A DNA stretch of 26,661 bases. It comes from VRUE01 sp035554595 (GTDB lineage: Bacteria > Actinomycetota > Thermoleophilia > Solirubrobacterales > 70-9). This document shows positions 5,092 to 12,415 of this stretch, piece after piece (positions within the stretch are counted from its first letter, which is position 1; every line of letters starts with the position of its first letter). The notes beneath the pieces are model-generated. The model saw only the letters and a list, made by a program, of their open reading frames with translations, was not told the DNA's origin and did no database searches. A program made the translations under genes and the position numbers. Location of the stretch: NCBI GenBank assembly GCA_035554595.1, contig DATMIH010000072.1, positions 1 to 26,661 on the forward strand. Reading direction: 5' to 3'.

Positions 5092-7122
5092 TCAGCTGAG
5101 CGCGGGCGCGCCGGAGCGCAGGGCGGTGAGGACACGCTCCGCGACGGCATCGCCAGTGAGGCCGACCTCCTCATGCAGCAGGGCCGGCTTGCCGTGGGTG
5201 ACGTAGCGGTCCGGGAGGCCGATGCGCAGGACGCGGGCGCGCTCGCCCGAGCGCTCGGCGAAGGCGTCCTCGAGGTGCTCGAGCACCGCCGAGCCGAAGC
5301 CGCCGGGCAGGACGTTCTCCTCGATCGTCACCACCAGATCGTGGCTCAGGGCCAGCCGCTCGAGCAGCTCGCTGTCGAGCGGCTTGGCGAAGCGGGCATC
5401 GGCGACGGTCGCAGTGAGGTCGTGGCCGGCGAGGACCTTGGCCGCGTCGAGCGCCACCGAGACACCGTAGCCGTAGCCGAGTAGCGCCACCCGCTCGCCA
5501 CTAGACAGCAGCTCGCCGCTGCCGATCGGCAGCTCCGCCGGCTCGGCCGGCAGCTCGACTCCCTTGGCCGCGCCGCGCGGATAGCGCAGCGCCGCGGGCC
5601 CGTCGTGGGCGATCGCGGTGCGCAACATGTGCACCAGCATCGCCTCGTCGCGCGGGGCCATCAGCACGACGTTGGGGATCGGGCGGAAGTAGGAGACGTC
5701 GAAGGCGCCGTGGTGGGTCGGGCCGTCATCGCCGACCAGGCCCGCCCTGTCCATCGCGAAGGTGACGTCGAGCTCCTGCAGGCAGACGTCGTGGACGATC
5801 TGGTCGAAGGCACGCTGGAGGAAGGTCGAGTAGATCGCGCAGACCGGCTTCGCACCCTGGATCGCCAGGCCGGAGGCCATCAGGACCGCGTTCTGCTCGG
5901 CGATGCCGACGTCGTAGTACTGCTCGGGCACCTCGTCGGCCAGCTTCTGCAGGCCGGTGCCCCCCGCCATCGCCGCGGTGATCCCGACCACGCGCTCGTC
6001 GCGCCGCGCCTCGGCGACGATCGCGTCGCCGAAAACCTGCGTGTACTGAGGCGGGGCGCCGGCCGCGGGGGGCTTCTCCAGCCGCTCCGGGGCGATCGCC
6101 GCGGGCGCGTCGGATTCCTGCACCGCCACCGGCTTGGGAGCGGGGGCGCCATCGACAATCGATTTCGGCTTGGCCGCGTGCCATTTCTCCATCCCCTCGA
6201 GGCCGCCCTCCTCGGCCGGGGAGAAACCCTTGCCCTTGACCGTGTGGATGTGGACGATCACCGGGCGGTCGGCCTCGAAGGCCTCGCGCAGAGCCTCGCG
6301 CAGGGCGTGCACGTCGTGGCCATCGATCACGCCCATGTAGGCGAGGTCGAGCTCCTCGAAGAAGAGCCCCGGCGCCCAGTAGGCCTTGATCGCCGACTTG
6401 ATCTCCGGCCCCAACCGTTCGATCCGCCTGCCGAGCCCGAGCGGCAGCTTGGTCAGCCGGTCCTCGACCCCCTCGCGGGCGTGGAAGAGGCGCGGGTTGA
6501 GCCGCACCCGGTTGAAGTAGCGCGAGAGCGCGCCGACGTTGGGTGAGATCGACATGCCGTTGTCGTTGAGCACGATCACCATCGGCGTCTGCAGCCCGCC
6601 GGCCGCGTGCAGCGCCTCGTAGGCGACGCCGCCGGTCAGCGCCCCGTCGCCGATCACGGCGGCGACCTTGCCGTCGTCGCCGATCCCATGGCGCATCGCC
6701 TCCTTCAGCCCGACGCCGTAGCCGATCGAGGTCGAGGCATGACCGGCGCCCATGATGTCGTGCTCGGACTCGAAAACCGAGCAGAACGGAGCGAGACCGT
6801 CGTACTGGCGGATCGTCGGCAGACCCTCCCGACGGCCGGTGAGGATCTTGTGCGGGTAGGCCTGGTGGCCGACGTCCCAGAGGATCTTGTCGCGGGGCGA
6901 GTCGAGCAGGCTGTGCAGTGCCACGGCCAGCTCGCAGGTGCCGAGGTTGGCGCCGAAGTGTCCGCCGATCTCACCGATCGTGTCGATGATGTAGGTGCGC
7001 ATCTCCTGCGCCACCTGCTGCAGCTGCGCGTCGTTCAGCTCGTGCAGGTCGGCGGGAGACTGGATGCCGTCGAGCAGCGGGGTCTCGCGCTCCGGTGTCG
7101 CTCCGTTTCCGTTCTCGCTCAT
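5092..7122 (-). CDS. dxs: 1-deoxy-D-xylulose-5-phosphate synthase
   Basis: Dxs condenses pyruvate with glyceraldehyde 3-phosphate to DXP, the entry step of the MEP isoprenoid pathway, using thiamine diphosphate in the cytosol. The 676-residue protein has the full layout. There is H55 in GGHFGANLG, GHQAYPHKILTGR (~85-97), the TPP site GDGALTGG (158-165) with NDNGMSIS (186-193), the catalytic Glu409 in VGIAEQNA, DRAGLVGDDGPTHHG (458-472), and a C-terminal transketolase-like domain. It is longer than the usual ~620-640, because of an 11-17-residue N-terminal extension and an Ala/Pro-rich linker (~325-358). ATG 7122 overlaps the ispA stop (ATGA), so it is translationally coupled and last in the operon. 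Confidence 0.96.
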   Translation of the reverse strand: MSENGNGATPERETPLLDGIQSPADLHELNDAQLQQVAQEMRTYIIDTIGEIGGHFGANLGTCELAVALHSLLDSPRDKILWDVGHQAYPHKILTGRREGLPTIRQYDGLAPFCSVFESEHDIMGAGHASTSIGYGVGLKEAMRHGIGDDGKVAAVIGDGALTGGVAYEALHAAGGLQTPMVIVLNDNGMSISPNVGALSRYFNRVRLNPRLFHAREGVEDRLTKLPLGLGRRIERLGPEIKSAIKAYWAPGLFFEELDLAYMGVIDGHDVHALREALREAFEADRPVIVHIHTVKGKGFSPAEEGGLEGMEKWHAAKPKSIVDGAPAPKPVAVQESDAPAAIAPERLEKPPAAGAPPQYTQVFGDAIVAEARRDERVVGITAAMAGGTGLQKLADEVPEQYYDVGIAEQNAVLMASGLAIQGAKPVCAIYSTFLQRAFDQIVHDVCLQELDVTFAMDRAGLVGDDGPTHHGAFDVSYFRPIPNVVLMAPRDEAMLVHMLRTAIAHDGPAALRYPRGAAKGVELPAEPAELPIGSGELLSSGERVALLGYGYGVSVALDAAKVLAGHDLTATVADARFAKPLDSELLERLALSHDLVVTIEENVLPGGFGSAVLEHLEDAFAERSGERARVLRIGLPDRYVTHGKPALLHEEVGLTGDAVAERVLTALRSGAPALS

Positions 7123-7982
7123 TCGTCCCTCGTGAAGATGTAGTCGGCCACGCGCCTCAGGTCCTCGGTCTCGCCATTTGCCTCACCCAGTGCCGCGATC
7201 GCCTTGGCGTGCGACTCGGCCGCGAGCTCGCGCGCTTGCTCCAAGCCAAAGTGGCTGACGTAGGTGAGTTTTCCAAGTCGCTCGTCGCTTCCATGTTCCT
7301 TGCCGAGGCGATCGGCGCTTCCGGTCACGTCGAGGATGTCGTCGACGATCTGGAAGAGCACGCCCAGCTCGCTGGCGAATCGGCGAAAGGGGATTGTCTC
7401 AGGTTCGGGCAGTCCCTCGAGGGTAAGCACGACGCCGACGCTGGCGGCGATCAGGCGGCCGGTCTTCAGGGTGTGCAGCGAGCGCAGCCCCTCGGCGTCG
7501 CGCTCGGCGACCGCGACGTCGACGTACTGGCCGCCGACCATTCCATCAACGCCGGTGGCCGCGCTCAGCTCGCGCAGGGCCGCAAGCACCCGCGCCGGCT
7601 CCCCCGGCTGCTCGCAAGCGAGGCGCATCGCCTCGGCGAAGAGGCCGTCACCGGCGAGGATCGCCACGTCCTCGCCGTACTTGACGTGCGAGGTGGGCTG
7701 CCCGCGGCGCAGCTCGTCGTCGTCCATCGCCGGCAGGTCGTCGTGGATCAGCGAGTAGGTGTGGACCAGCTCGATCGCGCATGCGACCGGCAGGAAGCGC
7801 TCAGGCTCGGCGCCGAGGGCGCGGGCGGTGGCCAGCGCGAGTACGGGCCGCACCCGCTTGCCGCCGGCGAGCAGCGAGTAGCGCATCGCCTCCTGCAGGC
7901 CGGCGGTCGGCTCGGGCGCCGGAAAGCGCAGCCGCTCCAGCTCTCCGTCGACGAGAGCGCGCAGCTCCTCGGGATAGCTCAC
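7119..7982 (-). CDS. ispA: Short-chain polyprenyl diphosphate synthase (farnesyl/geranylgeranyl type)
   Basis: This enzyme adds isopentenyl diphosphate to allylic diphosphates, making C15-C20 precursors for quinones, carotenoids and cell-wall lipid carriers. The 287-residue protein shows GGKRVRP (40-46), the first Asp-rich motif with its bacterial two-residue insertion DDLPAMDDD (81-89), TLKTGRLI (171-178), and the second motif DDILD (214-218). The sequence before the first motif (HTYSLIH) is of the farnesyl type, but product length cannot be fixed from this. Start GTG 7982 has no obvious ribosome site and lies directly after a long hairpin (7986-8032). It overlaps dxs by 4 nt, linking MEP entry to chain elongation. 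Confidence 0.93.
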   Translation of the reverse strand: MSYPEELRALVDGELERLRFPAPEPTAGLQEAMRYSLLAGGKRVRPVLALATARALGAEPERFLPVACAIELVHTYSLIHDDLPAMDDDELRRGQPTSHVKYGEDVAILAGDGLFAEAMRLACEQPGEPARVLAALRELSAATGVDGMVGGQYVDVAVAERDAEGLRSLHTLKTGRLIAASVGVVLTLEGLPEPETIPFRRFASELGVLFQIVDDILDVTGSADRLGKEHGSDERLGKLTYVSHFGLEQARELAAESHAKAIAALGEANGETEDLRRVADYIFTRDE

Positions 7983-7985
7983 GGC

Positions 7986-8032
7986 TTCCGGTGCGCCTTA
8001 TGCGGCATATAGACGTATAAAGCGCACCGGAA
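7986..8032. repeat. Long hairpin just upstream of ispA
   Basis: TTCCGGTGCGC (7986-7996) and GCGCACCGGAA (8022-8032) are perfect 11-bp inverted repeats. The stem can continue inward with TTAT/ATAA and two more pairs after one mismatch. It fills most of the 58-nt gap between the small upstream ORF and ispA and ends 3 nt before the ispA GTG. It may be a translation or processing element, an operator, or a small inserted palindrome. Confidence 0.6.
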
Positions 8033-8040
8033 CGAAGTCG

Positions 8041-8217
8041 TCACTGCGAGGCGGCCTCGCCCTCGCGGATGCGACGGTTCGCCTCCTCGACCGCCTCGGC
8101 CGAAAGCTCGGCCGCCTCTTGGGCGAGCGCCGCGGCGCGGGCGTCGTCGGCCTCTTCGCCCTCGAGCTCGCGGGCAATCGCGGTCAGGCGCTCGGAGATC
8201 TCGCGCAGGCGGTTCAC
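8041..8217 (-). CDS. Small coiled-coil protein at the xseB position
   Basis: A 58-residue frame starts at GTG 8217, overlapping the nusB stop as GTGA, and stops at 8041. It is almost entirely charged and alanine-rich helix (LREISERLTAIARELEGEE, then AAELSAEAVEEANRRIREGE), predicted to form a helical hairpin. Exonuclease VII small subunits (XseB) have this size, a two-helix form and this place between nusB/xseA and ispA. However, the sequence match is weak and no xseA large subunit is present here. It is real by its overlap and codon use; the XseB name would be speculative. Confidence 0.55.
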   Translation of the reverse strand: MNRLREISERLTAIARELEGEEADDARAAALAQEAAELSAEAVEEANRRIREGEAASQ

Positions 8218-8594
8218 CGCACGCCCTCGCGCTCGCGGGCGATCGCGCCCAGCACGCCGTTGACGAAGCCCGGCGCGTCGGCGCCGCAGTACTCCTTGGC
8301 GATCTCGATCGCCTCGTCGATCGCGACCTCAGTTGGCACGTCGGCGCTGTGCTCGATCTCATAGAGGGCGACGCGCATCAGGTTGCGCTCCAGCGGCGCT
8401 ATCCGCTCCAGCTCCCAGCCCTTGGCGTGGGCCGCGATCGCGGCGTCGAGCTCGTCGCGGTGCGCCTCCACTCCGGCGGCCAGCTCACGCGTGAACGGGC
8501 GCGACTCGGCGACCAGCTCCTCCAGCGGACGGCCGGTGACGTCGCGCTGGTAACAGGCGAAAACGGCGTCGCGGCGCTGGTCTGACCTACGCAT
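8214..8594 (-). CDS. nusB: Transcription antitermination factor NusB
   Basis: The 126-residue all-helical protein begins RRSDQRRDAVFACYQRD, the usual NusB start (RRxARExALQxLYQxD). It ends with the conserved VPTEVAIDEAIEIAKEYCGADAPGFVNGVLGAIAR, which is diagnostic. NusB binds boxA RNA with NusE (S10) and promotes antitermination of rRNA operons. It is followed with 4-nt overlap by the small coiled-coil ORF, then ispA and dxs, the common nusB-xse-ispA-dxs order minus xseA. Start ATG 8594 gives normal family length. The upstream neighbour is an unrelated lipoprotein gene ending 44 nt away. Confidence 0.94.
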   Translation of the reverse strand: MRRSDQRRDAVFACYQRDVTGRPLEELVAESRPFTRELAAGVEAHRDELDAAIAAHAKGWELERIAPLERNLMRVALYEIEHSADVPTEVAIDEAIEIAKEYCGADAPGFVNGVLGAIAREREGVR

Positions 8595-8638
8595 GTCGCC
8601 ATTCTCCCGCTTCGGGCGGCTGGACGAGTGAAGTGGCG

Positions 8639-9502
8639 TCAGCCGCGGGCGTAGCTGAGCGCGAGGAGACCGACGTTGCCGGAGCTGTCGAGCACTTCCT
8701 TGCGCAGGGCCGAGGGGTCAAACCCCTGGCTGGGCGAGAGCTTCCTCGGCAGCGCGAAGACGGTGAACACGTAGGTTTCCGCGCCGCTGGGCGGGCAGAT
8801 TTCATAGCCCGCTTTGCCGAAGCTGTTGCGACCGACGATGGCGCCCCTGGGGAGCTTTCCGACTTCGACTTCGGTCAGGTCGGGGCTCAGCCCTGCGACT
8901 GCCCAGTCGAAAAAGAGTTTTTCTTCCACCGGCTGAACGTTCATCGTGAAGATGACCAGTTCGGCGGTCCCCTGCGGCACCCCCTGCCAGCGCAGCGCCG
9001 GCGAGGTGCCCTTGCCATCGCACGTGTAGGTGGCTGGCAGCGCCTGCGGGCCAGCGCTGGACGCCTGGCTGGATGGGCTTTCCAAGGCCATGCTGGCCAC
9101 GGTTGCTTCCTGGCGCTGCTGGGGGGTGATCCCCGGCTCCGGTTCACCTTTGGGCTGGGCGATCCTGGGCCCGTGCTTGGAGCCGGCAGAGGGCTGGTCG
9201 CCGTTTGCGCTCGAGCCACCCCCGGAGAGCCTTCCACTACCGGCTGCCTTTTCGGCGCCGTTGGCACCGCTGGTCGTGCCGTTTGCGTCCGAGGACGCAC
9301 CACCGGTACCGGTGGTGCTCCCGGGATCACCCGAGCCACCCGCGGCATCCGCCGCGGTGCTGCCCGAGCTTGAGCTGTCGGAGGACCCTCCTCCGCAACC
9401 GAGGAGCATGAGCGCCGCGAGGACGAGCGCCAGGAAGACCCCGGCGCTCGTCGCCTTCGCGGGCTTGATCAGGAGACGCTTAGCGCCTGGTTTCTGTGCC
9501 AC
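8639..9502 (-). CDS. PEBP/YbhB-family lipoprotein with long low-complexity linker
   Basis: This 287-residue protein has a lipoprotein signal (hydrophobic AGVFLALVLAALMLLG ending at Cys36). A ~90-residue Ser/Gly/Ala/Thr-rich linker follows, then a phosphatidylethanolamine-binding-protein (Raf-kinase-inhibitor-like) domain at ~138-285. Recognisable parts are LPATYTCDGKGTSPALRW, the anion-pocket region VEEKLFFDWAVAGLSPDLTEV, and YEICPPSGAETYVFTVFAL. Bacterial members bind small ligands or inhibit proteases; the ligand here is unknown. It is probably anchored outside the membrane with the domain on a flexible tether. GTG 9502 is the only practical start before the signal and overlaps the upstream gene by 34 nt, so the two form an operon. 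Confidence 0.82.
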   Translation of the reverse strand: MAQKPGAKRLLIKPAKATSAGVFLALVLAALMLLGCGGGSSDSSSSGSTAADAAGGSGDPGSTTGTGGASSDANGTTSGANGAEKAAGSGRLSGGGSSANGDQPSAGSKHGPRIAQPKGEPEPGITPQQRQEATVASMALESPSSQASSAGPQALPATYTCDGKGTSPALRWQGVPQGTAELVIFTMNVQPVEEKLFFDWAVAGLSPDLTEVEVGKLPRGAIVGRNSFGKAGYEICPPSGAETYVFTVFALPRKLSPSQGFDPSALRKEVLDSSGNVGLLALSYARG

Positions 9503-10089
9503 TCAAATGCTTCGGTCGGGAATTTCCCGTTCCATTCGACTGATTCGCCGAGCGCTTCCAGTTTGGTCCCGGTCGCTTTAAAGCTCGAGGGATTGAACGT
9601 GGCGGTTTCGGTCGCGTTGTCGATCAGCCCGCCAGCTGTTCCGGTGACGTGCGCCCAGACGCCCCACAGCGGGCAGAACCAACCGCCGTAGAGGACCCAA
9701 ACGTTCACGTTTTTGATCACGAGGTAGTTGCTGGTGCTGACGGTTTTCAGTTCGGCCGGCCAGGGGAACGTTTCAGCTTCGATCGCTTCCACTGTGCAAG
9801 TCGAGTTGGTGTAGCAGTTGAACAAAGGCAGGCTGGTGACGTTCCCTTTGCCAGTCCCCGCGCTGTTCGAGATGTCGACTTCGTAGAGAAAGTTGTCGCA
9901 GGTGGTCGTCATTCCCCACATACTGAGGCCGCTTTTTTCGGCCCCGCCGAGGATCGTTTCCGTGCCTTCCAGCGCTTTTCCTTCGAACTTCCAGGCCGGT
10001 GCGGCACTGGCAGTGGACGCGAACGCGGCGGTCAGCATGATTGCCGCCAGCATGGCCCCAAGGGCGACGCGAATTGCGTTGGGCCTCAT
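9469..10089 (-). CDS. Secreted beta-rich protein of unknown function
   Basis: This 206-residue preprotein has a Sec signal (MRPNAIRVALGAMLAAIMLTAAFASTASA, described as residues 1-29, cleavage after ASA). The mature part is rich in Thr, Gly and aromatic residues, with five cysteines (TTTCDN, FNCYTNSTC and WFCPLWG among them). It looks beta-sandwich-like. I recognise no enzymatic motif. Starts at GTG 10119 or ATG 10089 are possible; 10089 is preferred because it gives a clean signal peptide and overlaps the stop of a 16-codon upstream ORF (ATGA). It precedes and overlaps the PEBP lipoprotein gene, so both products probably act at the cell surface. Confidence 0.72.
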   Translation of the reverse strand: MRPNAIRVALGAMLAAIMLTAAFASTASAAPAWKFEGKALEGTETILGGAEKSGLSMWGMTTTCDNFLYEVDISNSAGTGKGNVTSLPLFNCYTNSTCTVEAIEAETFPWPAELKTVSTSNYLVIKNVNVWVLYGGWFCPLWGVWAHVTGTAGGLIDNATETATFNPSSFKATGTKLEALGESVEWNGKFPTEAFEWHRNQALSVS

Positions 10090-10136
10090 CGCCTGATCAT
10101 CCCCTTGCACGTCAGGCACCCTCTGTGCTTTTGCAT
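10086..10136 (-). CDS. Candidate 16-aa leader peptide
   Basis: ATG 10136 has a strong ribosome site (AGGAGA at 10145-10150, 8 nt upstream) and encodes MQKHRGCLTCKGMIRR. Its TGA overlaps the ATG of the secreted-protein gene (ATGA at 10089-10086). The main gene has only a weak ribosome site of its own, so its translation may depend on this peptide. The peptide is basic with a CxxC pair. It is either a true leader or merely a misplaced ribosome site; conservation would decide. Confidence 0.4.
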   Translation of the reverse strand: MQKHRGCLTCKGMIRR

Positions 10137-10366
10137 GACTGGTATCTCCTGTCTATTTGCTCGATGGACTGGAAACAGCTACTACTGATAGAAGCTTTTC
10201 GAGATGGGGTCAGCGCTGCGCGCGCTCCTCTCCCCCGCATGACCCTGCCCTTGCCACCCCGCAAGTCCCTTCTTCAAGTCTCCAGGCGTACCCTGAGACC
10301 CTCCAACAGGTACCACATTTAGGCGTAGCTTGCCACCCCAGGCGGCCGAATCCGCGAGCAGGCTAA
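10137..10366. other. Intergenic stretch between efp and the secreted-protein operon
   Basis: No gene is seen. It holds CTTGCCACCCC twice (10250-10260 and 10329-10339); the first copy forms a small hairpin CTTGC-CACCCC-GCAAG. The part near 10150-10200 is A/T-richer and probably carries the minus-strand promoter of the secreted-protein operon, though no box stands out. Confidence 0.35.
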
Positions 10367-10927
10367 CTAGGCGCGGGAGAGGTACTCGGCGTTGCGGGTG
10401 TCGACGCGGATCGTCTCGCCCTCCTCGATGAAGAGCGGGACCTGCACGATGACGCCGGACTCGAGCGTGGCGGGCTTGCTGCCGCCGCCGGAGGCGGTGT
10501 CGCCCTTGACGCCGGGTTCGGTCTGGGTGACCTTCATGTCGATCGCGCTGGCGACCTGCACGTCACTGGGCCGTTCGTCGACGAAGAGCACGTCAACCTC
10601 GCCGTTGGGCAACAACCACTGCATCGCCTCGCCGGCGAGCTCTCGCGGAATCTCGATCTGCTCGTAGTCGCGGGTGTCCATGAAGACAGCCGCATCGCCG
10701 GAGTCGTAGAGGTACTGCATCTTGCGCGACTCGGTCCGCACCGGGCGGAACTTCTCGCCGGCGCGGAAAGTCTTGTCCTGCACCGAGCCGTCTTCGATCC
10801 GGCGCAGCTTGGTCCGCACAAACGCACCGCCCTTGCCCGGCTTGACGTGCTGGAACTCGATGATGCGGAAGATCTTGCCGTCGATCTCGATGTGCGAACC
10901 GTTGCGGAATTCGTTGGTGCTGATCAC
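10367..10927 (-). CDS. efp: Translation elongation factor P
   Basis: EF-P enters the ribosomal E site and rescues ribosomes stalled on consecutive prolines. The 186-residue protein has its three beta-barrel domains. Domain I has ISTNEFRNGSHIEIDGKIF and the tip loop KPGKGGAF with Lys32 as the tRNA-contacting residue. Domain II contains YLYDSGDAAVFMDTRDYEQIEIP, and domain III ends in FIEEGETIRVDTRNAEYLSRA. KPGKG is the form not using the EpmA beta-lysylation pathway of enterics. GTG 10927 gives normal length; a longer frame to 10978 adds 17 unconserved residues. A TAGGAT box 8 nt upstream suggests a leaderless mRNA. In many genomes efp directly follows pepQ; here four genes separate them. Confidence 0.95.
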   Translation of the reverse strand: MISTNEFRNGSHIEIDGKIFRIIEFQHVKPGKGGAFVRTKLRRIEDGSVQDKTFRAGEKFRPVRTESRKMQYLYDSGDAAVFMDTRDYEQIEIPRELAGEAMQWLLPNGEVDVLFVDERPSDVQVASAIDMKVTQTEPGVKGDTASGGGSKPATLESGVIVQVPLFIEEGETIRVDTRNAEYLSRA

Positions 10928-10935
10928 GGCGGCGA

Positions 10936-10941
10936 ATCCTA
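10936..10941 (-). promoter_or_regulatory. -10 box TAGGAT for efp
   Basis: Minus-strand TAGGAT ends 8 nt before GTG 10927, and no ribosome site lies between, consistent with a leaderless or nearly leaderless efp transcript. Confidence 0.4.
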
Positions 10942-11019
10942 GAGCGCCGCCGCACGCCGCGACTTCTCCGGAGCTCAACAGAGTGCCGGGGGACGGATCG
11001 ACTAACGTGCGAACAGGGA

Positions 11020-11514
11020 ATGAAGGGGGTCCTCACAGCTGCCGTAGCCACCGCCGCACTGGCGCTTCTGCCAGTCGCCTCCGCCGCGGCCGAAGAAGCG
11101 CCGACCCGTGCCCAGTACGTCGAACGAGTCGAGCCGATCTGTCAGGCGAACACCGAAGCTAACAAGCGCATCCTCAAGAACGTCAAGACGAAGGCGAGGA
11201 GCAAGGTGCCGGCCAAGCTGAGGCAGGCCGGCGCTCAGTTCATCCATGCCTCCGCCGTCTTCGGCAAGACGGTTGAAAGGCTCAACGCCGTCCCGCGTCC
11301 GCCGGCCGACGACGCGCAGCTGCTCAAGTGGTTCACCCAGCTCGAGGTCGTCCAGGCCAAGCTGCGTGCCCTCGGCGTCGCGCTCAAGGCCGATGAAGAA
11401 ATCAAGGCCGCCCACGAACAGATCCGGGTCGAACGAGCCGCCAACGCGGCCAACAACTACAGCTTCGCCTTCGGCTTCCATTACTGCCACCTGACCCCCT
11501 CGCGCTTCACCTGA
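11020..11514 (+). CDS. Small secreted helical protein, unknown function
   Basis: The 164-residue preprotein has a short Sec signal (KGVLTAAVATAALALLPVASAAA). The mature part is ~140 residues, mostly charged helices (RAQYVERVEPICQANTEANK, then LKNVKTKARSKVPAKLRQAG and later LLKWFTQLEVVQAKLRALG). Two cysteines, one near the start (PICQAN) and one near the end (FHYCHLT), could form a single disulfide closing a helical bundle. I recognise no named family or active site. It is divergent from efp (93 nt between starts) and converges with the SDR gene. The start has AGGGA directly before ATG rather than spaced properly. Confidence 0.72.
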   Translation: MKGVLTAAVATAALALLPVASAAAEEAPTRAQYVERVEPICQANTEANKRILKNVKTKARSKVPAKLRQAGAQFIHASAVFGKTVERLNAVPRPPADDAQLLKWFTQLEVVQAKLRALGVALKADEEIKAAHEQIRVERAANAANNYSFAFGFHYCHLTPSRFT

Positions 11515-11540
11515 GCGAGGCAAGCGATAAGCGGCAGCGG

Positions 11541-12347
11541 CTACTCGGCTTCGTCGGCCGTGGTGCTCGTCGTCAGCGTGCCGGCGGCGCTGCCGGAGAG
11601 CACGCGACGAACCAGCCCTGGGGCGAGGATCCGCGCCACCGCGGCGAGGGCGTAGGCCCGCGGCACGTAGCGCTCGGCCCTGCCGCCCGGGCCGGCCTCG
11701 AAGATCGCCTCGGCGACCTTCTCCGGCTTGGAGACGACCCAGCGCGTCAGGGCCCTCTGGCGCAACTCGGTAGCCGGGAAGCCCTCGGTGGCGATGAAGC
11801 CGGGCAGGACCATGCCGACGTGGACACCATGGGGGCGCTCCTCGGCGAAGAGGGCATCGGTCCAACCGATCAGGGCGAACTTGCTCGCCGAGTAGGAGCC
11901 GGTGCGAGCGCGGGCGACGCGACCGGCCGTGCTGGCGATGTTGACGATCGCGCTCGGTGCCGAAGCGCGGAGGATCGGCAGCAGCGCCTCGGTGAGGCGG
12001 ATGACAGCGTCGAAGTTGAGCTCCATGTGGCGATGGACATTGGCGAACCCACCCTCGGCGAAACCGCCGCGCCAGGAGGCGCCGGCGTTGTTGACGAGCA
12101 GGGTCAACCTACCGCCGCGCTCTTCGACCTTGGCGCGGACGCGGGCGGGCGCGTCCTCCTCGGTGAGATCGACGGCGACGTAGCTCGCCTCGCAGGGCAA
12201 GGACTCGGTGAGGGCGCGGAGGCGGTCCTCGCGGCGGGCGACGAGGATCAGCTCGGCGCCGGGCTCGCGGGCAAAGCGGCGCGCGGCAGCCTCGCCGATG
12301 CCGCTGGAAGCTCCGGTGATCAGAGCCGTTATTTGGCTGGAACTCAC
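11541..12347 (-). CDS. Classical short-chain dehydrogenase/reductase
   Basis: This 268-residue Rossmann enzyme has the SDR hallmarks in order: cofactor loop TGASSGIG (11-18), VNNAG (85-89), Asn111, and the catalytic triad Ser139, Tyr152 and Lys156 (SYSASK). RR after the second strand (VARRED) suggests NADP(H). The C-terminal GFIATEGFP region covers the substrate pocket, with a hydrophobic tail near ALAAVARILAPGLVRRVL that may touch membrane. The substrate cannot be read from the sequence. GTG 12347 fits the family start; upstream codons to 12575 are Arg-rich noise. A TAGCGT box 7 nt upstream points to a leaderless mRNA. It is divergent from the M42 peptidase gene. Confidence 0.9.
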   Translation of the reverse strand: MSSSQITALITGASSGIGEAAARRFAREPGAELILVARREDRLRALTESLPCEASYVAVDLTEEDAPARVRAKVEERGGRLTLLVNNAGASWRGGFAEGGFANVHRHMELNFDAVIRLTEALLPILRASAPSAIVNIASTAGRVARARTGSYSASKFALIGWTDALFAEERPHGVHVGMVLPGFIATEGFPATELRQRALTRWVVSKPEKVAEAIFEAGPGGRAERYVPRAYALAAVARILAPGLVRRVLSGSAAGTLTTSTTADEAE

Positions 12348-12354
12348 GAACGGA

Positions 12355-12360
12355 ACGCTA
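12355..12360 (-). promoter_or_regulatory. -10 box TAGCGT for the SDR gene
   Basis: Minus-strand TAGCGT ends 7 nt before GTG 12347 with no ribosome site between, supporting a leaderless transcript and this start codon. Confidence 0.4.
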
Positions 12361-12415
12361 CTCGCTGCGGCGGACTGCGGACGTCTGTTCGAATCGACAT
12401 ACTGCCGCACCTGAG

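Noticed and set aside
7979..8020. Promoter of ispA in the A/T-richer loop (TATA-like bases at 8008-8020)
   Set aside because: The A/T run is the loop and inner stem of the hairpin and reads as paired structure; spacing to the GTG is too long for the leaderless layout seen elsewhere, and ispA is inside an operon.
10245..10345. CRISPR-like repetition of CTTGCCACCCC
   Set aside because: There are only two copies of 11 bp, irregular context, no further units and no cas genes in the window.
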